A DNA stretch of 13,220 nucleotides from CAZLBV01 sp964557845 (GTDB taxonomy: Bacteria > Acidobacteriota > Aminicenantia > Aminicenantales > Aminicenantaceae). Location of the stretch: NCBI GenBank assembly GCA_964557845.1, contig CAZLBV010000283.1:1-13220 (forward strand). Direction: 5' to 3'. The notes below the pieces were generated by a model. That model was not told the DNA's origin. It worked only from the letters and a program-made list of their open reading frames with translations, and ran no database searches. Position 1 is the first letter of the stretch. The number at the start of each line of letters is the position of its first letter. The position numbers and the translations under genes were made by a program. Of this stretch, positions 5,778 through 13,059 are shown in pieces.

Positions 5778-6635
5778 ATGAACATTTTTAAACCTAGTCG
5801 GGGTTTCGTTACTGCCGTCCTTATCTTGTTTACGGTTTTCACATTCCGCGGGATTCTTTTCTCCAAACGCCCACCAAATCTTATCAACCTTAAGATCGAA
5901 CTCAAAGCTAAGATCAAATACAAGAAGGAAGGTAAAAAGATTATTCCCCATGCGATGATCATTAACGGTCAGTCATTCAATTTTATTAAGCAGGGAGATA
6001 AATGGGGGATCAAAGCTCCCCTTAAAGATATTTTGAGGATATCCCCAGAGTGTAGGGAGGCCGTCCACCTGGCAACCGGCGAGATCGTTCTCGAAAAAAT
6101 ACGCGACCTTATTGGTGGAGACCGGGATAAGGCGGAACAGTTTATCCGCGACTATAAGGCGCTTCAAAAAAAAGCGCCGGAAACCGTAAATCCATGGCCT
6201 GAACACGGACCGTTCTTCAATGATGACGAGGCTACTACTGTCTGGCCGTCTCCTTCGAATGAAGCCTTTACCCAACAGAGCATGGTGTCCGCATACAATC
6301 AGATGCTGGATTCCGAGGCGTTCCTTTATCCTAATGTTCAACCAGACCCCCAAAGTGGGTGGTGGTTTGTCAGCGAAGGTGAAGAAGACGAAGAGGAGGA
6401 AGAAGAGCAAGGCATTTTCGGCTGGCTGGGCACATTGATCATTGTTCTGGCTGTTCTGTTCGCACCGGTTGTAGCCGCCGTCTGGGTTGCGACCACGGCC
6501 ATCACCTTGGCAACCATGGCTATTGCAGCGCTTGCTGTGATCGGAGCCCAGACCGTGGCCAGCATAGTTGGCACCCATCTTTGGATTCTGGATGATCTTC
6601 TGATGGGGAAACCGATTATCGAGATATACAATTAA
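5778..6635 (+). CDS. Unrecognised membrane-anchored protein with acidic run and hydrophobic C-terminus
   Basis: This 285-residue protein belongs to no family I recognise. Residues 10-28 (FVTAVLILFTVFTFRGILF) form a membrane anchor or uncleaved signal segment. Residues 40-190 are soluble, with a Lys-rich start (ELKAKIKYKKEGKK) and a Pro/Trp-containing middle. Residues 200-210 are almost all Glu/Asp. Residues 214-266 are a long hydrophobic, Ala/Val/Thr-rich stretch, enough for two helices or a hairpin, followed by a short polar tail. The Shine-Dalgarno AGGAG (5768-5772) stands 5 bases before the ATG, so the start is secure. The stop is followed 4 bases later by a MITE-like element. The arrangement (anchor, soluble domain, acidic spacer, hydrophobic hairpin) suggests an envelope protein or pore-forming effector, but that is speculation. 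Confidence 0.6.
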   Translation: MNIFKPSRGFVTAVLILFTVFTFRGILFSKRPPNLINLKIELKAKIKYKKEGKKIIPHAMIINGQSFNFIKQGDKWGIKAPLKDILRISPECREAVHLATGEIVLEKIRDLIGGDRDKAEQFIRDYKALQKKAPETVNPWPEHGPFFNDDEATTVWPSPSNEAFTQQSMVSAYNQMLDSEAFLYPNVQPDPQSGWWFVSEGEEDEEEEEEQGIFGWLGTLIIVLAVLFAPVVAAVWVATTAITLATMAIAALAVIGAQTVASIVGTHLWILDDLLMGKPIIEIYN

Positions 6636-6639
6636 CTAA

Positions 6640-6891
6640 CCTGGATTATTCAAGCGTTGAGGTTGGTGCAAACACAAGACGCCTAAAGTGAAACTGTAGT
6701 CACCTACCGCGAACTCGGGGCGGTGAAGTGTTTGTGCTGAGATCGGCGCTCCCGAAGGGTAAAAAATGCAGATTATAATAAATGATATGTAATCAAAACT
6801 GAGGTATAATATGTTTTCCATAGATTTATTGCATATTACTGATAATAAAAGGGCTAATCTTATTATCTGCATATTTTATGAATAGTTCAGG
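6640..6891. mobile_element. 252-bp MITE-like element with terminal inverted repeats and CTAA target duplication
   Basis: The left end is CCTGGATTATTCA (6640-6652). The right end TGAATAGTTCAGG (6879-6891) is its reverse complement at 11 of 13 positions. The element is flanked on both sides by CTAA (6636-6639 and 6892-6895), a perfect 4-bp target duplication. Inside there is no transposase frame. Internal inverted sequences include TGCAGATTATAATAA (6767-6781) against TTATTATCTGCA (6860-6871). End sequence and duplication length recall IS1380-family elements, so it may be moved in trans by such a transposase; that link is from memory. It lies immediately after the stop codon of the 285-residue gene. 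Confidence 0.68.
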
Positions 6892-6895
6892 CTAA

Positions 6896-7229
6896 AAGGT
6901 GTCCTCATTTTCCCAGTGATCTCACTCTTTAATCTTGCCTTGAGTTCAGGTTAAATTTCCGGAAGATAAAAGTACACTACCTTTGGCTCTAAAAGGATAG
7001 GAAATTGGTTTTTTATTGCTGTTGATTTTTCCTCCAATTCATCAACTTCCCATTCTCTAAGCAACATCATAATTAATAATACGCACAAAAAACACGGCCA
7101 ATCAACAACAAAACCACAGAAAAGAGAGAATATCAGAGAATCAGTCTTAATGAGGCAAAGAAAAAACAGAAAAAAGAACAGAAATCTTCCTAGGCAAAAA
7201 ATATATGATTTTTGCGGAGCGTTGTTCAG
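6896..7229. other. Gene-free stretch between the MITE-like element and the VapC fragment
   Basis: No supported gene. AGTTCAGGTTAAA (6943-6955) resembles the right end of the MITE-like element plus its flank (AGTTCAGGCTAAA, 6884-6896), possibly a leftover end. A minus-strand frame from ATG 7070 to TAA 6951 gives 39 protein-like residues (REWEVDELEEKSTAI, then FPILLEPKVVYFYLPEI). It is too short and lacks supporting signals, so it may be a gene fragment. Positions 7090-7190 are purine-rich. Confidence 0.3.
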
Positions 7230-7469
7230 TCAATTTTTTACCAAAACCTGCTCCGGCGGATGAACCTTCCGCTTTTTTATTTGTAAAGGCTTTATGATCT
7301 TTTTAGTAACAAAAACGAAGAACTCCTGTAGAACCTGAACGCTGATTACTCCTTTTTTGCTTTCCCATAAATAATCCATAATCTCCTTGGCTATCACATT
7401 TTTCTCGCTGCTGCTGTGGTCATGGGCATACACGATGATATTGGTATCCAGGAAGACCTTATCTTTCAT
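7230..7469 (-). pseudogene. VapC-like PIN-domain toxin, C-terminally truncated
   Basis: The N-terminal half of a PIN ribonuclease is clear. MKDKVFLDTNIIVYAHD carries the first metal-binding Asp (residue 8), and ISVQVLQEFFVFVTKKI contains the conserved Glu (residue 49). After KPLQI the homology ends and the frame runs through IKKRKVHPPEQVLVKN to a stop, 79 residues in all. PIN toxins are typically about 130-145 residues and need further acidic residues in the missing half, so this one is presumably inactive. No continuation appears in the other frames downstream. The start at 7469 is supported by AGAGG 6 bases upstream, and the gene overlaps the antitoxin stop by 11 bases. The 3' part was probably lost in the rearrangements around 6896-7229. 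Confidence 0.72.
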
Positions 7470-7701
7470 GAAGATCCTCTCTCTTCCAGGCAGTTTCTCT
7501 CTTAAGTCCCAGATCAAATCCTTTTTTCAAAATACGGCGATGTTTGGCTTTGGCTGCATGATAGGCCTCTTCTTCGTTTGTTAGCCTGGCAATATATTCA
7601 CTGAGCAGACCGCTCAAAGATTTATTCGTCTTTACCGCCAGAATCTTTGCTTTTTGAAGTAAATCTTTGGGAAGGGACAGAGTAATGTTTTGTCTTTCCA
7701 T
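7459..7701 (-). CDS. VapB-like ribbon-helix-helix antitoxin
   Basis: This 80-residue protein begins MERQNITLSLPKDLLQKAKI, the beta-strand plus first helix of a ribbon-helix-helix DNA-binding domain. The second helix follows (KSLSGLLSEYIARL), then a charged tail (KAKHRRILKKGFDLGLKRE) of the kind that binds the toxin. It sits directly upstream of, and overlaps, the PIN-domain fragment, so it is the antitoxin of a VapBC-type pair. GAGGA lies 4 bases before the ATG on the minus strand. It appears intact although its toxin is truncated. The bases just upstream of the start, where its promoter should be, belong to a TPR gene fragment read on the other strand, so the promoter is either very short or borrowed. 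Confidence 0.75.
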   Translation of the reverse strand: MERQNITLSLPKDLLQKAKILAVKTNKSLSGLLSEYIARLTNEEEAYHAAKAKHRRILKKGFDLGLKRETAWKREDLHER

Positions 7702-8491
7702 GTTGTCCTCGTGGATTGCTACCTTCTATACTTATGCTGGGGAAAGAGATCGAGCCTTGGATTGGTTGGAAATAGCCTACCAGGAGAGGATGAAAAGAGA
7801 GAATCCGGATAATTTCAGTCTTTTTGATTTTAATGATGCGAACAGATTAGAAAAATCTTTCATGCAGCTTGGTGATGTTGAGATATCTGGAATACATCTA
7901 AACGAGAAAGAAAAATCTCATTTTTTGGAGGCAAAGGATAAACCTGCATTTCCCTATAATAAAAATGGACCCATCGATTCCATTCTCGACGAATTGATGC
8001 AGTATTCTGAACCTGAGCAGTTTGAACGGTTCAGCCAGGAATATCTAAGTAAATATGACCTGGATGATCACAATTTGGCTGAACTGACCCGGGAATTTTT
8101 TTATCGAAACCTGGGCAGTGTTTTTTTTCCGATCAGTGACAAGGCTGAAGCCTTTGATCAAATGGAAGAACTTTTTTTCAATAAAATTATAAATAAAAAG
8201 ATATATGATTTTTGGAAATTACATCCAACTTCTGGAGGAGGGGATGAGATATTATTCTATCTGGCCTCTCAGATCGGTTTTGAAAAAAGAGCATTAGATA
8301 GCCTTGTCAGGGCTTATCCATCCGCAAAAAAATTCATCGCTGAAAAATATTTCCGTGGGAAACGATCCTAAAAAAAACAGATTTTGATCAATAAAATTTT
8401 GGATTATTATGCTAACAAATGGGAAGCCGAATATCTTACAAGGCTGGAGAAATATAAAAAATGGTCCCTTAGAGAAAAAATTTTAAATTAA
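7702..8491 (+). pseudogene. TPR fragment fused to an unrecognised sequence, interrupted by a stop
   Basis: From about 7709 the frame reads WIATFYTYAGERDRALDWLE and IAYQERM, a typical TPR unit of the kinase/TPR family. After about 7800 it changes to sequence I do not recognise: acidic and aromatic-rich, about 180 residues, including SLFDFNDANRLEKSFMQLGD and KIYDFWKLHPTSGGGDEILF. The frame stops at TAA 8369-8371. It continues in frame for 39 more protein-like codons (KKQILINKILDYYANKWEAE and on) to TAA 8489-8491, so the first stop may be a mutation. On the left the open frame extends only antisense through vapB, so the natural start has been lost. An ATG at 7685 has a chance AGGGA upstream. Most likely a 5'-truncated relic; expression of the unknown part cannot be excluded. 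Confidence 0.55.
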
Positions 8492-8539
8492 TTTCAATTT
8501 TGACAAATGTATTCCGACTTAATTATAATAAAAGCGTAC

Positions 8540-8608
8540 TGCTGGCTGGAGAGGAATACTCCTTAGCCCCGCTTCCTTTTCCAAACCTTGGCGCCTCGAC
8601 AGCCAGCA
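8540..8608. other. Long-range hairpin with tandem G-A internal loop
   Basis: TGCTGGCTG (8540-8548) pairs perfectly with CAGCCAGCA (8600-8608). Inside this, GA (8549-8550) faces GA (8598-8599), which can form tandem sheared G-A pairs, and GAGG (8551-8554) then pairs with CCTC (8594-8597). The 39-nt loop contains a small CCAA-ACC-TTGG hairpin (8581-8591). This could be a structured RNA or a cruciform DNA element. No flanking T-tract supports a simple terminator. Confidence 0.4.
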
Positions 8609-8639
8609 CCCCCCCTCATTAAAATAAACGATATATACA

Positions 8640-9031
8640 TTAATTTCTTTTTTTCTTACTCCTCTTCAGGTTTTGGCTTTTTTGTCAGATTCCTGGGTAG
8701 GGGAATAGTAGATAGGTCAATGGGTGTTTGAGTGAATGGGTATATAAGTGGATGAGTGAATGAGAAATTCTTATTATTACTCCATCAATTGCCGTTTATT
8801 TTAACTTAACATTTAAAACTCAAAATTTAAAATTAATTCTTCTGATCTCTTTTATGGCTCCTGGATCCTGACAACTGGTTTTATTCATTTCGAATTTTGA
8901 ACATTTGAACATTCGAATTTGTTTTGAATTTCGGATTTCGTGCTTCGGATTTAATGCTTTTCTTCTGGCTTCTGACTCCTGACTCCTTGGTTTTTTCTTC
9001 TATATTCTATCTTCTGATTTATGATTCAGAA
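8640..9031. repeat. Gene-free low-complexity block of degenerate short repeats
   Basis: The block is built of successive degenerate motifs. GTGAATG-type words occur at about 8719-8764. AAATTTAAAATT-like runs occur at about 8800-8840. A GAATTT/GGATTTCG/TTCGGATTT family occurs at about 8889-8956. TCTGACTCCTGACTCC lies at about 8971-8986, and TTCTAT/TTCTGA words at about 9000-9031. No gene is present. A 6-bp inverted repeat, TTCTGA (9012-9017) with TCAGAA (9026-9031), abuts the peptidase stop codon but lacks a T-tract on the transcript strand. Confidence 0.5.
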
Positions 9032-11953
9032 TTATTTTTTGATTATGGCTTTTGTTCTCTCTTTAATATGCTCCTCGTGATCCAGATGTGAAACTCCCTT
9101 CTTCATCCATTCTGGTGCAGGTTTACCCATAAGATGGTGGTCAAAAAACTCCTTTATGCGGACAGTATAATCTTTCTGGTTGGCCGGTTTTCTTAAACCG
9201 TGGTTTTCTCCCTTGTACTGGAGCATGATGACTTCTTTTCCCAATCTTCTCAAAGTGTTGTAATATTCGATCCCCTGGTTCCAATCCACAGCCCCGTCTT
9301 TGTCATTATGAAGAATGATCACAGGCGTAGTCACATTTTGAGCATAGTAAACAGGGGAGTTGCGGGCATAAGCTTCCAGGTTCTCCCAGTATCCTCCGGT
9401 AAATCTTCCCTGGCTGCTTTCAAAGATGGGTTGATTGGCAGAGCCGCTATTCCAGTAGATTGAGCTGTACATGCTGATCATATTGGTAAGGGGGGCGCCG
9501 GTGACGCAGGCACTGAACATATCTGTTTGTGTGATGAGGAAAGAGGATTGGTAACCTCCCCAGGAATGCCCGTGTATGCCGATGTTGTCTTTGTCTACAA
9601 CGCCGCTCTCAATGGCGGCTTCCACCGCCGGCAGAACACACCAGACCGCCGACATCCCGGGATCATTGATGGTGTAAACGATATCAGGCATCAGAACCGC
9701 ATATCCCCGGCTGTTGTACACGGATTTGTTGAATCCCCGGGCTGACGGTATATAATAACGGTTCATATTTTGGGACAGTTTCTCGTAAAAATACACGATC
9801 AGAGGGTATTTTTCCCCTTTTTCATAATTGGCCGGAAGAAAGAGGGCAGCCTGAAGCTTATCTCCTTTAGCACTTTCATAATCCAGCAGCATGGAACCTG
9901 ATGACCACAAAAATTCTTTCTGCTGGGGGTTAGCCTCTGTTATTTTTTTCCCATCAGCCAGGTCACGTCCGCTTACATAGTAATCCGGATAGTCCTTATA
10001 AGTCTGTTTTGTATACAGGAATACTTCGGCATCTTCGGCTTTTCTGAGTGAAAACACAGCGTTATCCCACAGCAGCATTTTGACGCCTGGCTTTCCTTTG
10101 TCGATGCGTCCGATCCCTCCTTTTTTAGTCCATTCTTCATAGACATTTAAATAAAGAGGCTGGGAAAGGTCGATGCCTTTTTCCTCGGGATCAAGCTGGA
10201 ATCTTCCCTGGAACCGGATTCCTTCTTGCTTGCCTTTTTGAGTCAGGTTAATGGCTTTCCCGCCGTGAACAGGGATGTTCCATATGTCCCAATTATCATA
10301 AAGCAGCACAGATATCCCATCTTTGGCCCACCCGAAATAATAAGGATGGATGGGAGGATCGACCACATTATGGTCGTCTTCGGTGTCTATAAAAGATGTA
10401 GGTACATCCTGGGTAATATTGTATGTTTTTCCCGAGGCCATTTCATAAGTAAAATAATGACCGTCCTCATAATAAAGGAAATGAGTCCCATCTGGGGACG
10501 CATTGAAAGTCCAACGGGCTTTCTTCAGGGCCAGACGCCGATCTCCAGTTTTCATATCGATCACGTACACATCCCGGTACCGCCTGCCGTCTAAATTTCC
10601 CATAAGTTCATATTCACTGTCATCATATCCTACTGCCCACATGTGTTTAGGAGCCGCAGTGACATCTCTGACTTTTTCATCAGCAAGCCTAAGGAATTTA
10701 TTTTCTTTGACTCTATAAATACACAAATAGCTGAAATTTTTATCCCGGTTTTCCTGGACCTGCTGCATGGCTTGGAGTCGCGGATCTTTACCATGCCAGA
10801 TAACCACATCCGGAAGATCCTCTTTATCCATCTCAGGCTCTGGCTTAGCTGGTGGTTTTTCTTCTTTTTCTTTATCTTTTTCTTCGCCTCCTTCTTTATC
10901 ACCTTCTCCGATGGATTTTTCCTCTCCCTCTTTTTCCGCTTTTTCATCTTTTTTCTTTTCCACTTCATGTATACCGAAGAGAATCCCGCTTAGATCATCC
11001 GTCCATAAAGGATTACGATTAGGGCTGATCGTCATCCCTTCCGGAAAAGAATCATCTTTGAGGGGATCATAGGTAATTGTGACAGGATTTTTCTGACCGA
11101 GTTTATTAAAACCTACAACGCTATAGAGTTTATCTTCATATCCTTTATCCTCTTTCCCTTTGAGGACTGCCAGCCCGTCGCCTTTTTCGGTCCATGTCAG
11201 ACGTGAATACTCAGCCTTATCACTATCTAATGGATAGATTACGGCTGTAGTCATGTCTCTGATCTGAACTCCGTTTCCGCTTTTTCCGTAGGCATCAATG
11301 ATCCAGGCCAGCCATTTTCCTTTTTTATCAAAAGCAAATTCAGAGACATTGCCTATGCTTAATTCGTCTCCAGATATAAGTTGATGCAAGATAAGGTCAC
11401 TGCCCTTCCATTTGTTTTCCTTGCTCTCTTTTTCCTGGCTTTCTGCCGGATATTTATGGAAGGCGATCCAACCAGGATTTTCTTCTGAAAAAGAAAAAGC
11501 CTTTATCTTTTCCACTTCAGTTTTCTCTCCGGTTTTTAGATCGATCAGACCAACATTGTTATAGGTTTTTTTCTTCTGTTTCCTTAATTGTTTGGCTTCT
11601 TTGCGGGTCGGGTAGATGGTATAAGCCAGCCACATAGAATCCTCTGAAAAAGCGATCGGTCGTCCTCCAAAGGCTGAGCCGGGTTCACCAATGGGGAATT
11701 TATATTCTTTATCTCCCTGTGTTTCCTTTATGATCAATTCACCGTCACCTTCTTGACGTGCTAGATAATAGGCAAACCATTTTCCGTCCTTGGAAATGGC
11801 TGCATTGCGGATGCTCTTCCAAGCTATAATATCCGATATATCTTCAAGGGGTCGGGGCGCTTTCGGTTCTTCAGCAGTTTCCTGGAATGCGCTTAGAGGG
11901 ACAATCAAAAGCAGCAAAAGAAAAAAGATTAAACTTAAGCCGATCTTATTCAT
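9032..11953 (-). CDS. Secreted S9-family (prolyl-oligopeptidase-type) serine peptidase
   Basis: This 973-residue protein has a signal peptide at residues 1-22 (MNKIGLSLIFFLLLLLIVPL, then SA). A long N-terminal beta-propeller-like region carries repeated strand patterns (AISKDGKWFAYYLA, AFDKKGKWLAWI, ASPDGTHFLYYEDG). The C-terminal alpha/beta hydrolase domain has the nucleophile motif GHSWGGYQ (Ser about 797), then HNDKDGAVDW (Asp about 886) and KGENHGL (His about 918), a complete triad. S9 enzymes cleave peptides; exported members degrade peptides in the periplasm or outside the cell. An unusual Lys/Glu-rich, Pro-containing insert occupies about residues 331-381. The start is ATG 11953: GGAGG lies 6 bases upstream, whereas the in-frame ATG at 11965 has no Shine-Dalgarno. 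It lies 165 bases downstream of the membrane-protein gene on the same strand. Confidence 0.92.
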   Translation of the reverse strand: MNKIGLSLIFFLLLLLIVPLSAFQETAEEPKAPRPLEDISDIIAWKSIRNAAISKDGKWFAYYLARQEGDGELIIKETQGDKEYKFPIGEPGSAFGGRPIAFSEDSMWLAYTIYPTRKEAKQLRKQKKKTYNNVGLIDLKTGEKTEVEKIKAFSFSEENPGWIAFHKYPAESQEKESKENKWKGSDLILHQLISGDELSIGNVSEFAFDKKGKWLAWIIDAYGKSGNGVQIRDMTTAVIYPLDSDKAEYSRLTWTEKGDGLAVLKGKEDKGYEDKLYSVVGFNKLGQKNPVTITYDPLKDDSFPEGMTISPNRNPLWTDDLSGILFGIHEVEKKKDEKAEKEGEEKSIGEGDKEGGEEKDKEKEEKPPAKPEPEMDKEDLPDVVIWHGKDPRLQAMQQVQENRDKNFSYLCIYRVKENKFLRLADEKVRDVTAAPKHMWAVGYDDSEYELMGNLDGRRYRDVYVIDMKTGDRRLALKKARWTFNASPDGTHFLYYEDGHYFTYEMASGKTYNITQDVPTSFIDTEDDHNVVDPPIHPYYFGWAKDGISVLLYDNWDIWNIPVHGGKAINLTQKGKQEGIRFQGRFQLDPEEKGIDLSQPLYLNVYEEWTKKGGIGRIDKGKPGVKMLLWDNAVFSLRKAEDAEVFLYTKQTYKDYPDYYVSGRDLADGKKITEANPQQKEFLWSSGSMLLDYESAKGDKLQAALFLPANYEKGEKYPLIVYFYEKLSQNMNRYYIPSARGFNKSVYNSRGYAVLMPDIVYTINDPGMSAVWCVLPAVEAAIESGVVDKDNIGIHGHSWGGYQSSFLITQTDMFSACVTGAPLTNMISMYSSIYWNSGSANQPIFESSQGRFTGGYWENLEAYARNSPVYYAQNVTTPVIILHNDKDGAVDWNQGIEYYNTLRRLGKEVIMLQYKGENHGLRKPANQKDYTVRIKEFFDHHLMGKPAPEWMKKGVSHLDHEEHIKERTKAIIKK

Positions 11954-12118
11954 TTTTTCCTCCATTCTTAATAAATCAACTAAATATATTGAAAGGAATT
12001 CATGTTATCATTTTTAGCGGATGTGATAAACACATTTTTATCCTGGGTCGTATTTATCTTTTTGCAGGGATCTATACTTAATAAAAAAGAATTACTTTTG
12101 AAGATATTAACTTTTATT

Positions 12119-12940
12119 TTATGATCCTAAATTGCTGCTTCCAGAATCAATCTTAGAATAATCGAGTTCGGAGCCAAGCAGGCTGTGGGGGATAAGAAAT
12201 ATTATAAATTGAATAAGGGAGGCAGCCAGAACCCATTTGCGTGCAGATTGTCCCTTTCTACCGGCTATGAGCGCTGTGATCCATCCTATAAGCGCAATCA
12301 GAGTTTTGTTGTCGGTAAGATCTGTTCCAAAAGGGAATCCATCCCAGAAAACACCAAAAGCATACTTTTGCACCAAAGGTCCAAGGATAAAGCCGCCCAA
12401 AGCAAGAAGTGTGGTGGTTATTATTGCCAGAAGGCGAGGATTACTGTCTTTACGCAGAGCCTCAAGTCCGGCCCGGATACCGATAAGCATGGCTAGAAAC
12501 ATAACTATGATATGGGGGATAAGGACACCTAAAGGAACATGACCTTTGAACCGTATTACGACCGATTCTTCTCCCGTCAAAGATTTTTCCTCTGTTGGGC
12601 TGGAAAATATGATTTTATATTCTAGTTTTCCGGCAGGCGGTTGAGATGGGATCTCAGCAGTCAGCTCATGGTTCTTTCTCTCCATAAGAATGGTTGTCCA
12701 ATGATCAGCAGTTTTGAAGCGTTTATAGATCAGATATCCGTCGATCTCAGGATCTTCAGTCTTTATGATCACTGGGCAGTCATTGCCGGTCTCATAAGTT
12801 CTCGGAAGTCTATAGGATATTTCCTGGCCGTTCAGTTCTACCGTACCGCTTAAAGGATAAGATGGTCCGGTCATCCGCTGATAAACAGCTGTGCTCAAGG
12901 TGATGATGAACGCCAGGATCCAAAGAAGCGCTTTCTTCAT
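12119..12940 (-). CDS. Five-helix membrane protein of unknown function
   Basis: The protein has 273 residues. An N-terminal hydrophobic segment (about residues 4-20) is followed by a soluble, beta-rich region of about 110 residues, including SGTVELNGQEISYRLPRTY and IIKTEDPEIDGYLIYKRF, which could be extracytoplasmic. Four further hydrophobic helices lie at about 136-157, 169-190, 211-228 and 236-252. The polar tail ends in Ser/Gly. I do not recognise a characterised family. The Shine-Dalgarno AAGGAG lies 6 bases before the ATG on the minus strand, so the start is secure. The S9 peptidase follows on the same strand, and the pair may be cotranscribed. The 165-base gap shows no clear terminator or promoter. 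Confidence 0.75.
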   Translation of the reverse strand: MKKALLWILAFIITLSTAVYQRMTGPSYPLSGTVELNGQEISYRLPRTYETGNDCPVIIKTEDPEIDGYLIYKRFKTADHWTTILMERKNHELTAEIPSQPPAGKLEYKIIFSSPTEEKSLTGEESVVIRFKGHVPLGVLIPHIIVMFLAMLIGIRAGLEALRKDSNPRLLAIITTTLLALGGFILGPLVQKYAFGVFWDGFPFGTDLTDNKTLIALIGWITALIAGRKGQSARKWVLAASLIQFIIFLIPHSLLGSELDYSKIDSGSSNLGS

Positions 12941-13031
12941 TTCAATCTCCTTTTTCCATCCTTTATTCTATTTTTATTTTGAGTACTCATAATCCTTCAG
13001 GAGAAGAAAAGAACGATTTTCTAGAAGAAAT

Positions 13032-13059
13032 ACTATAACATGGATTAATAATAATGTAA
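13032..13059 (-). promoter_or_regulatory. Candidate promoter for the membrane protein / S9 peptidase genes
   Basis: On the minus strand TTACAT (plus 13054-13059), 16 bases, then TATAGT (plus 13032-13037) gives a reasonable promoter, with a predicted leader of about 85 nt before the ATG at 12940. The rest of 12941-13220 is AT-rich with no gene seen. Confidence 0.4.

Noticed and set aside
6951..7070. 39-codon minus-strand frame with protein-like sequence
   Set aside because: Too short, no ribosome site seen and no family recognised. Mentioned only within the gene-free stretch.
8719..8764. GTGAATG-type words as a CRISPR or iteron array
   Set aside because: Units are too short and too degenerate, with no regular spacing and no cas or replication gene nearby.
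9012..9031. Inverted repeat TTCTGA/TCAGAA next to the S9 stop as an intrinsic terminator
   Set aside because: AT-rich 6-bp stem and no U-tract on the transcript strand; it sits in a field of TTCTGA-like words, so chance is likely.
10643..10993. Phe-rich plus-strand open frame opposite the peptidase
   Set aside because: It is the complement of the Lys/Glu-rich insert of the S9 peptidase; composition bias explains the absence of stops.
12185..12853. Plus-strand open frames opposite the membrane protein
   Set aside because: Antisense of a gene with a clear Shine-Dalgarno and membrane-protein pattern.
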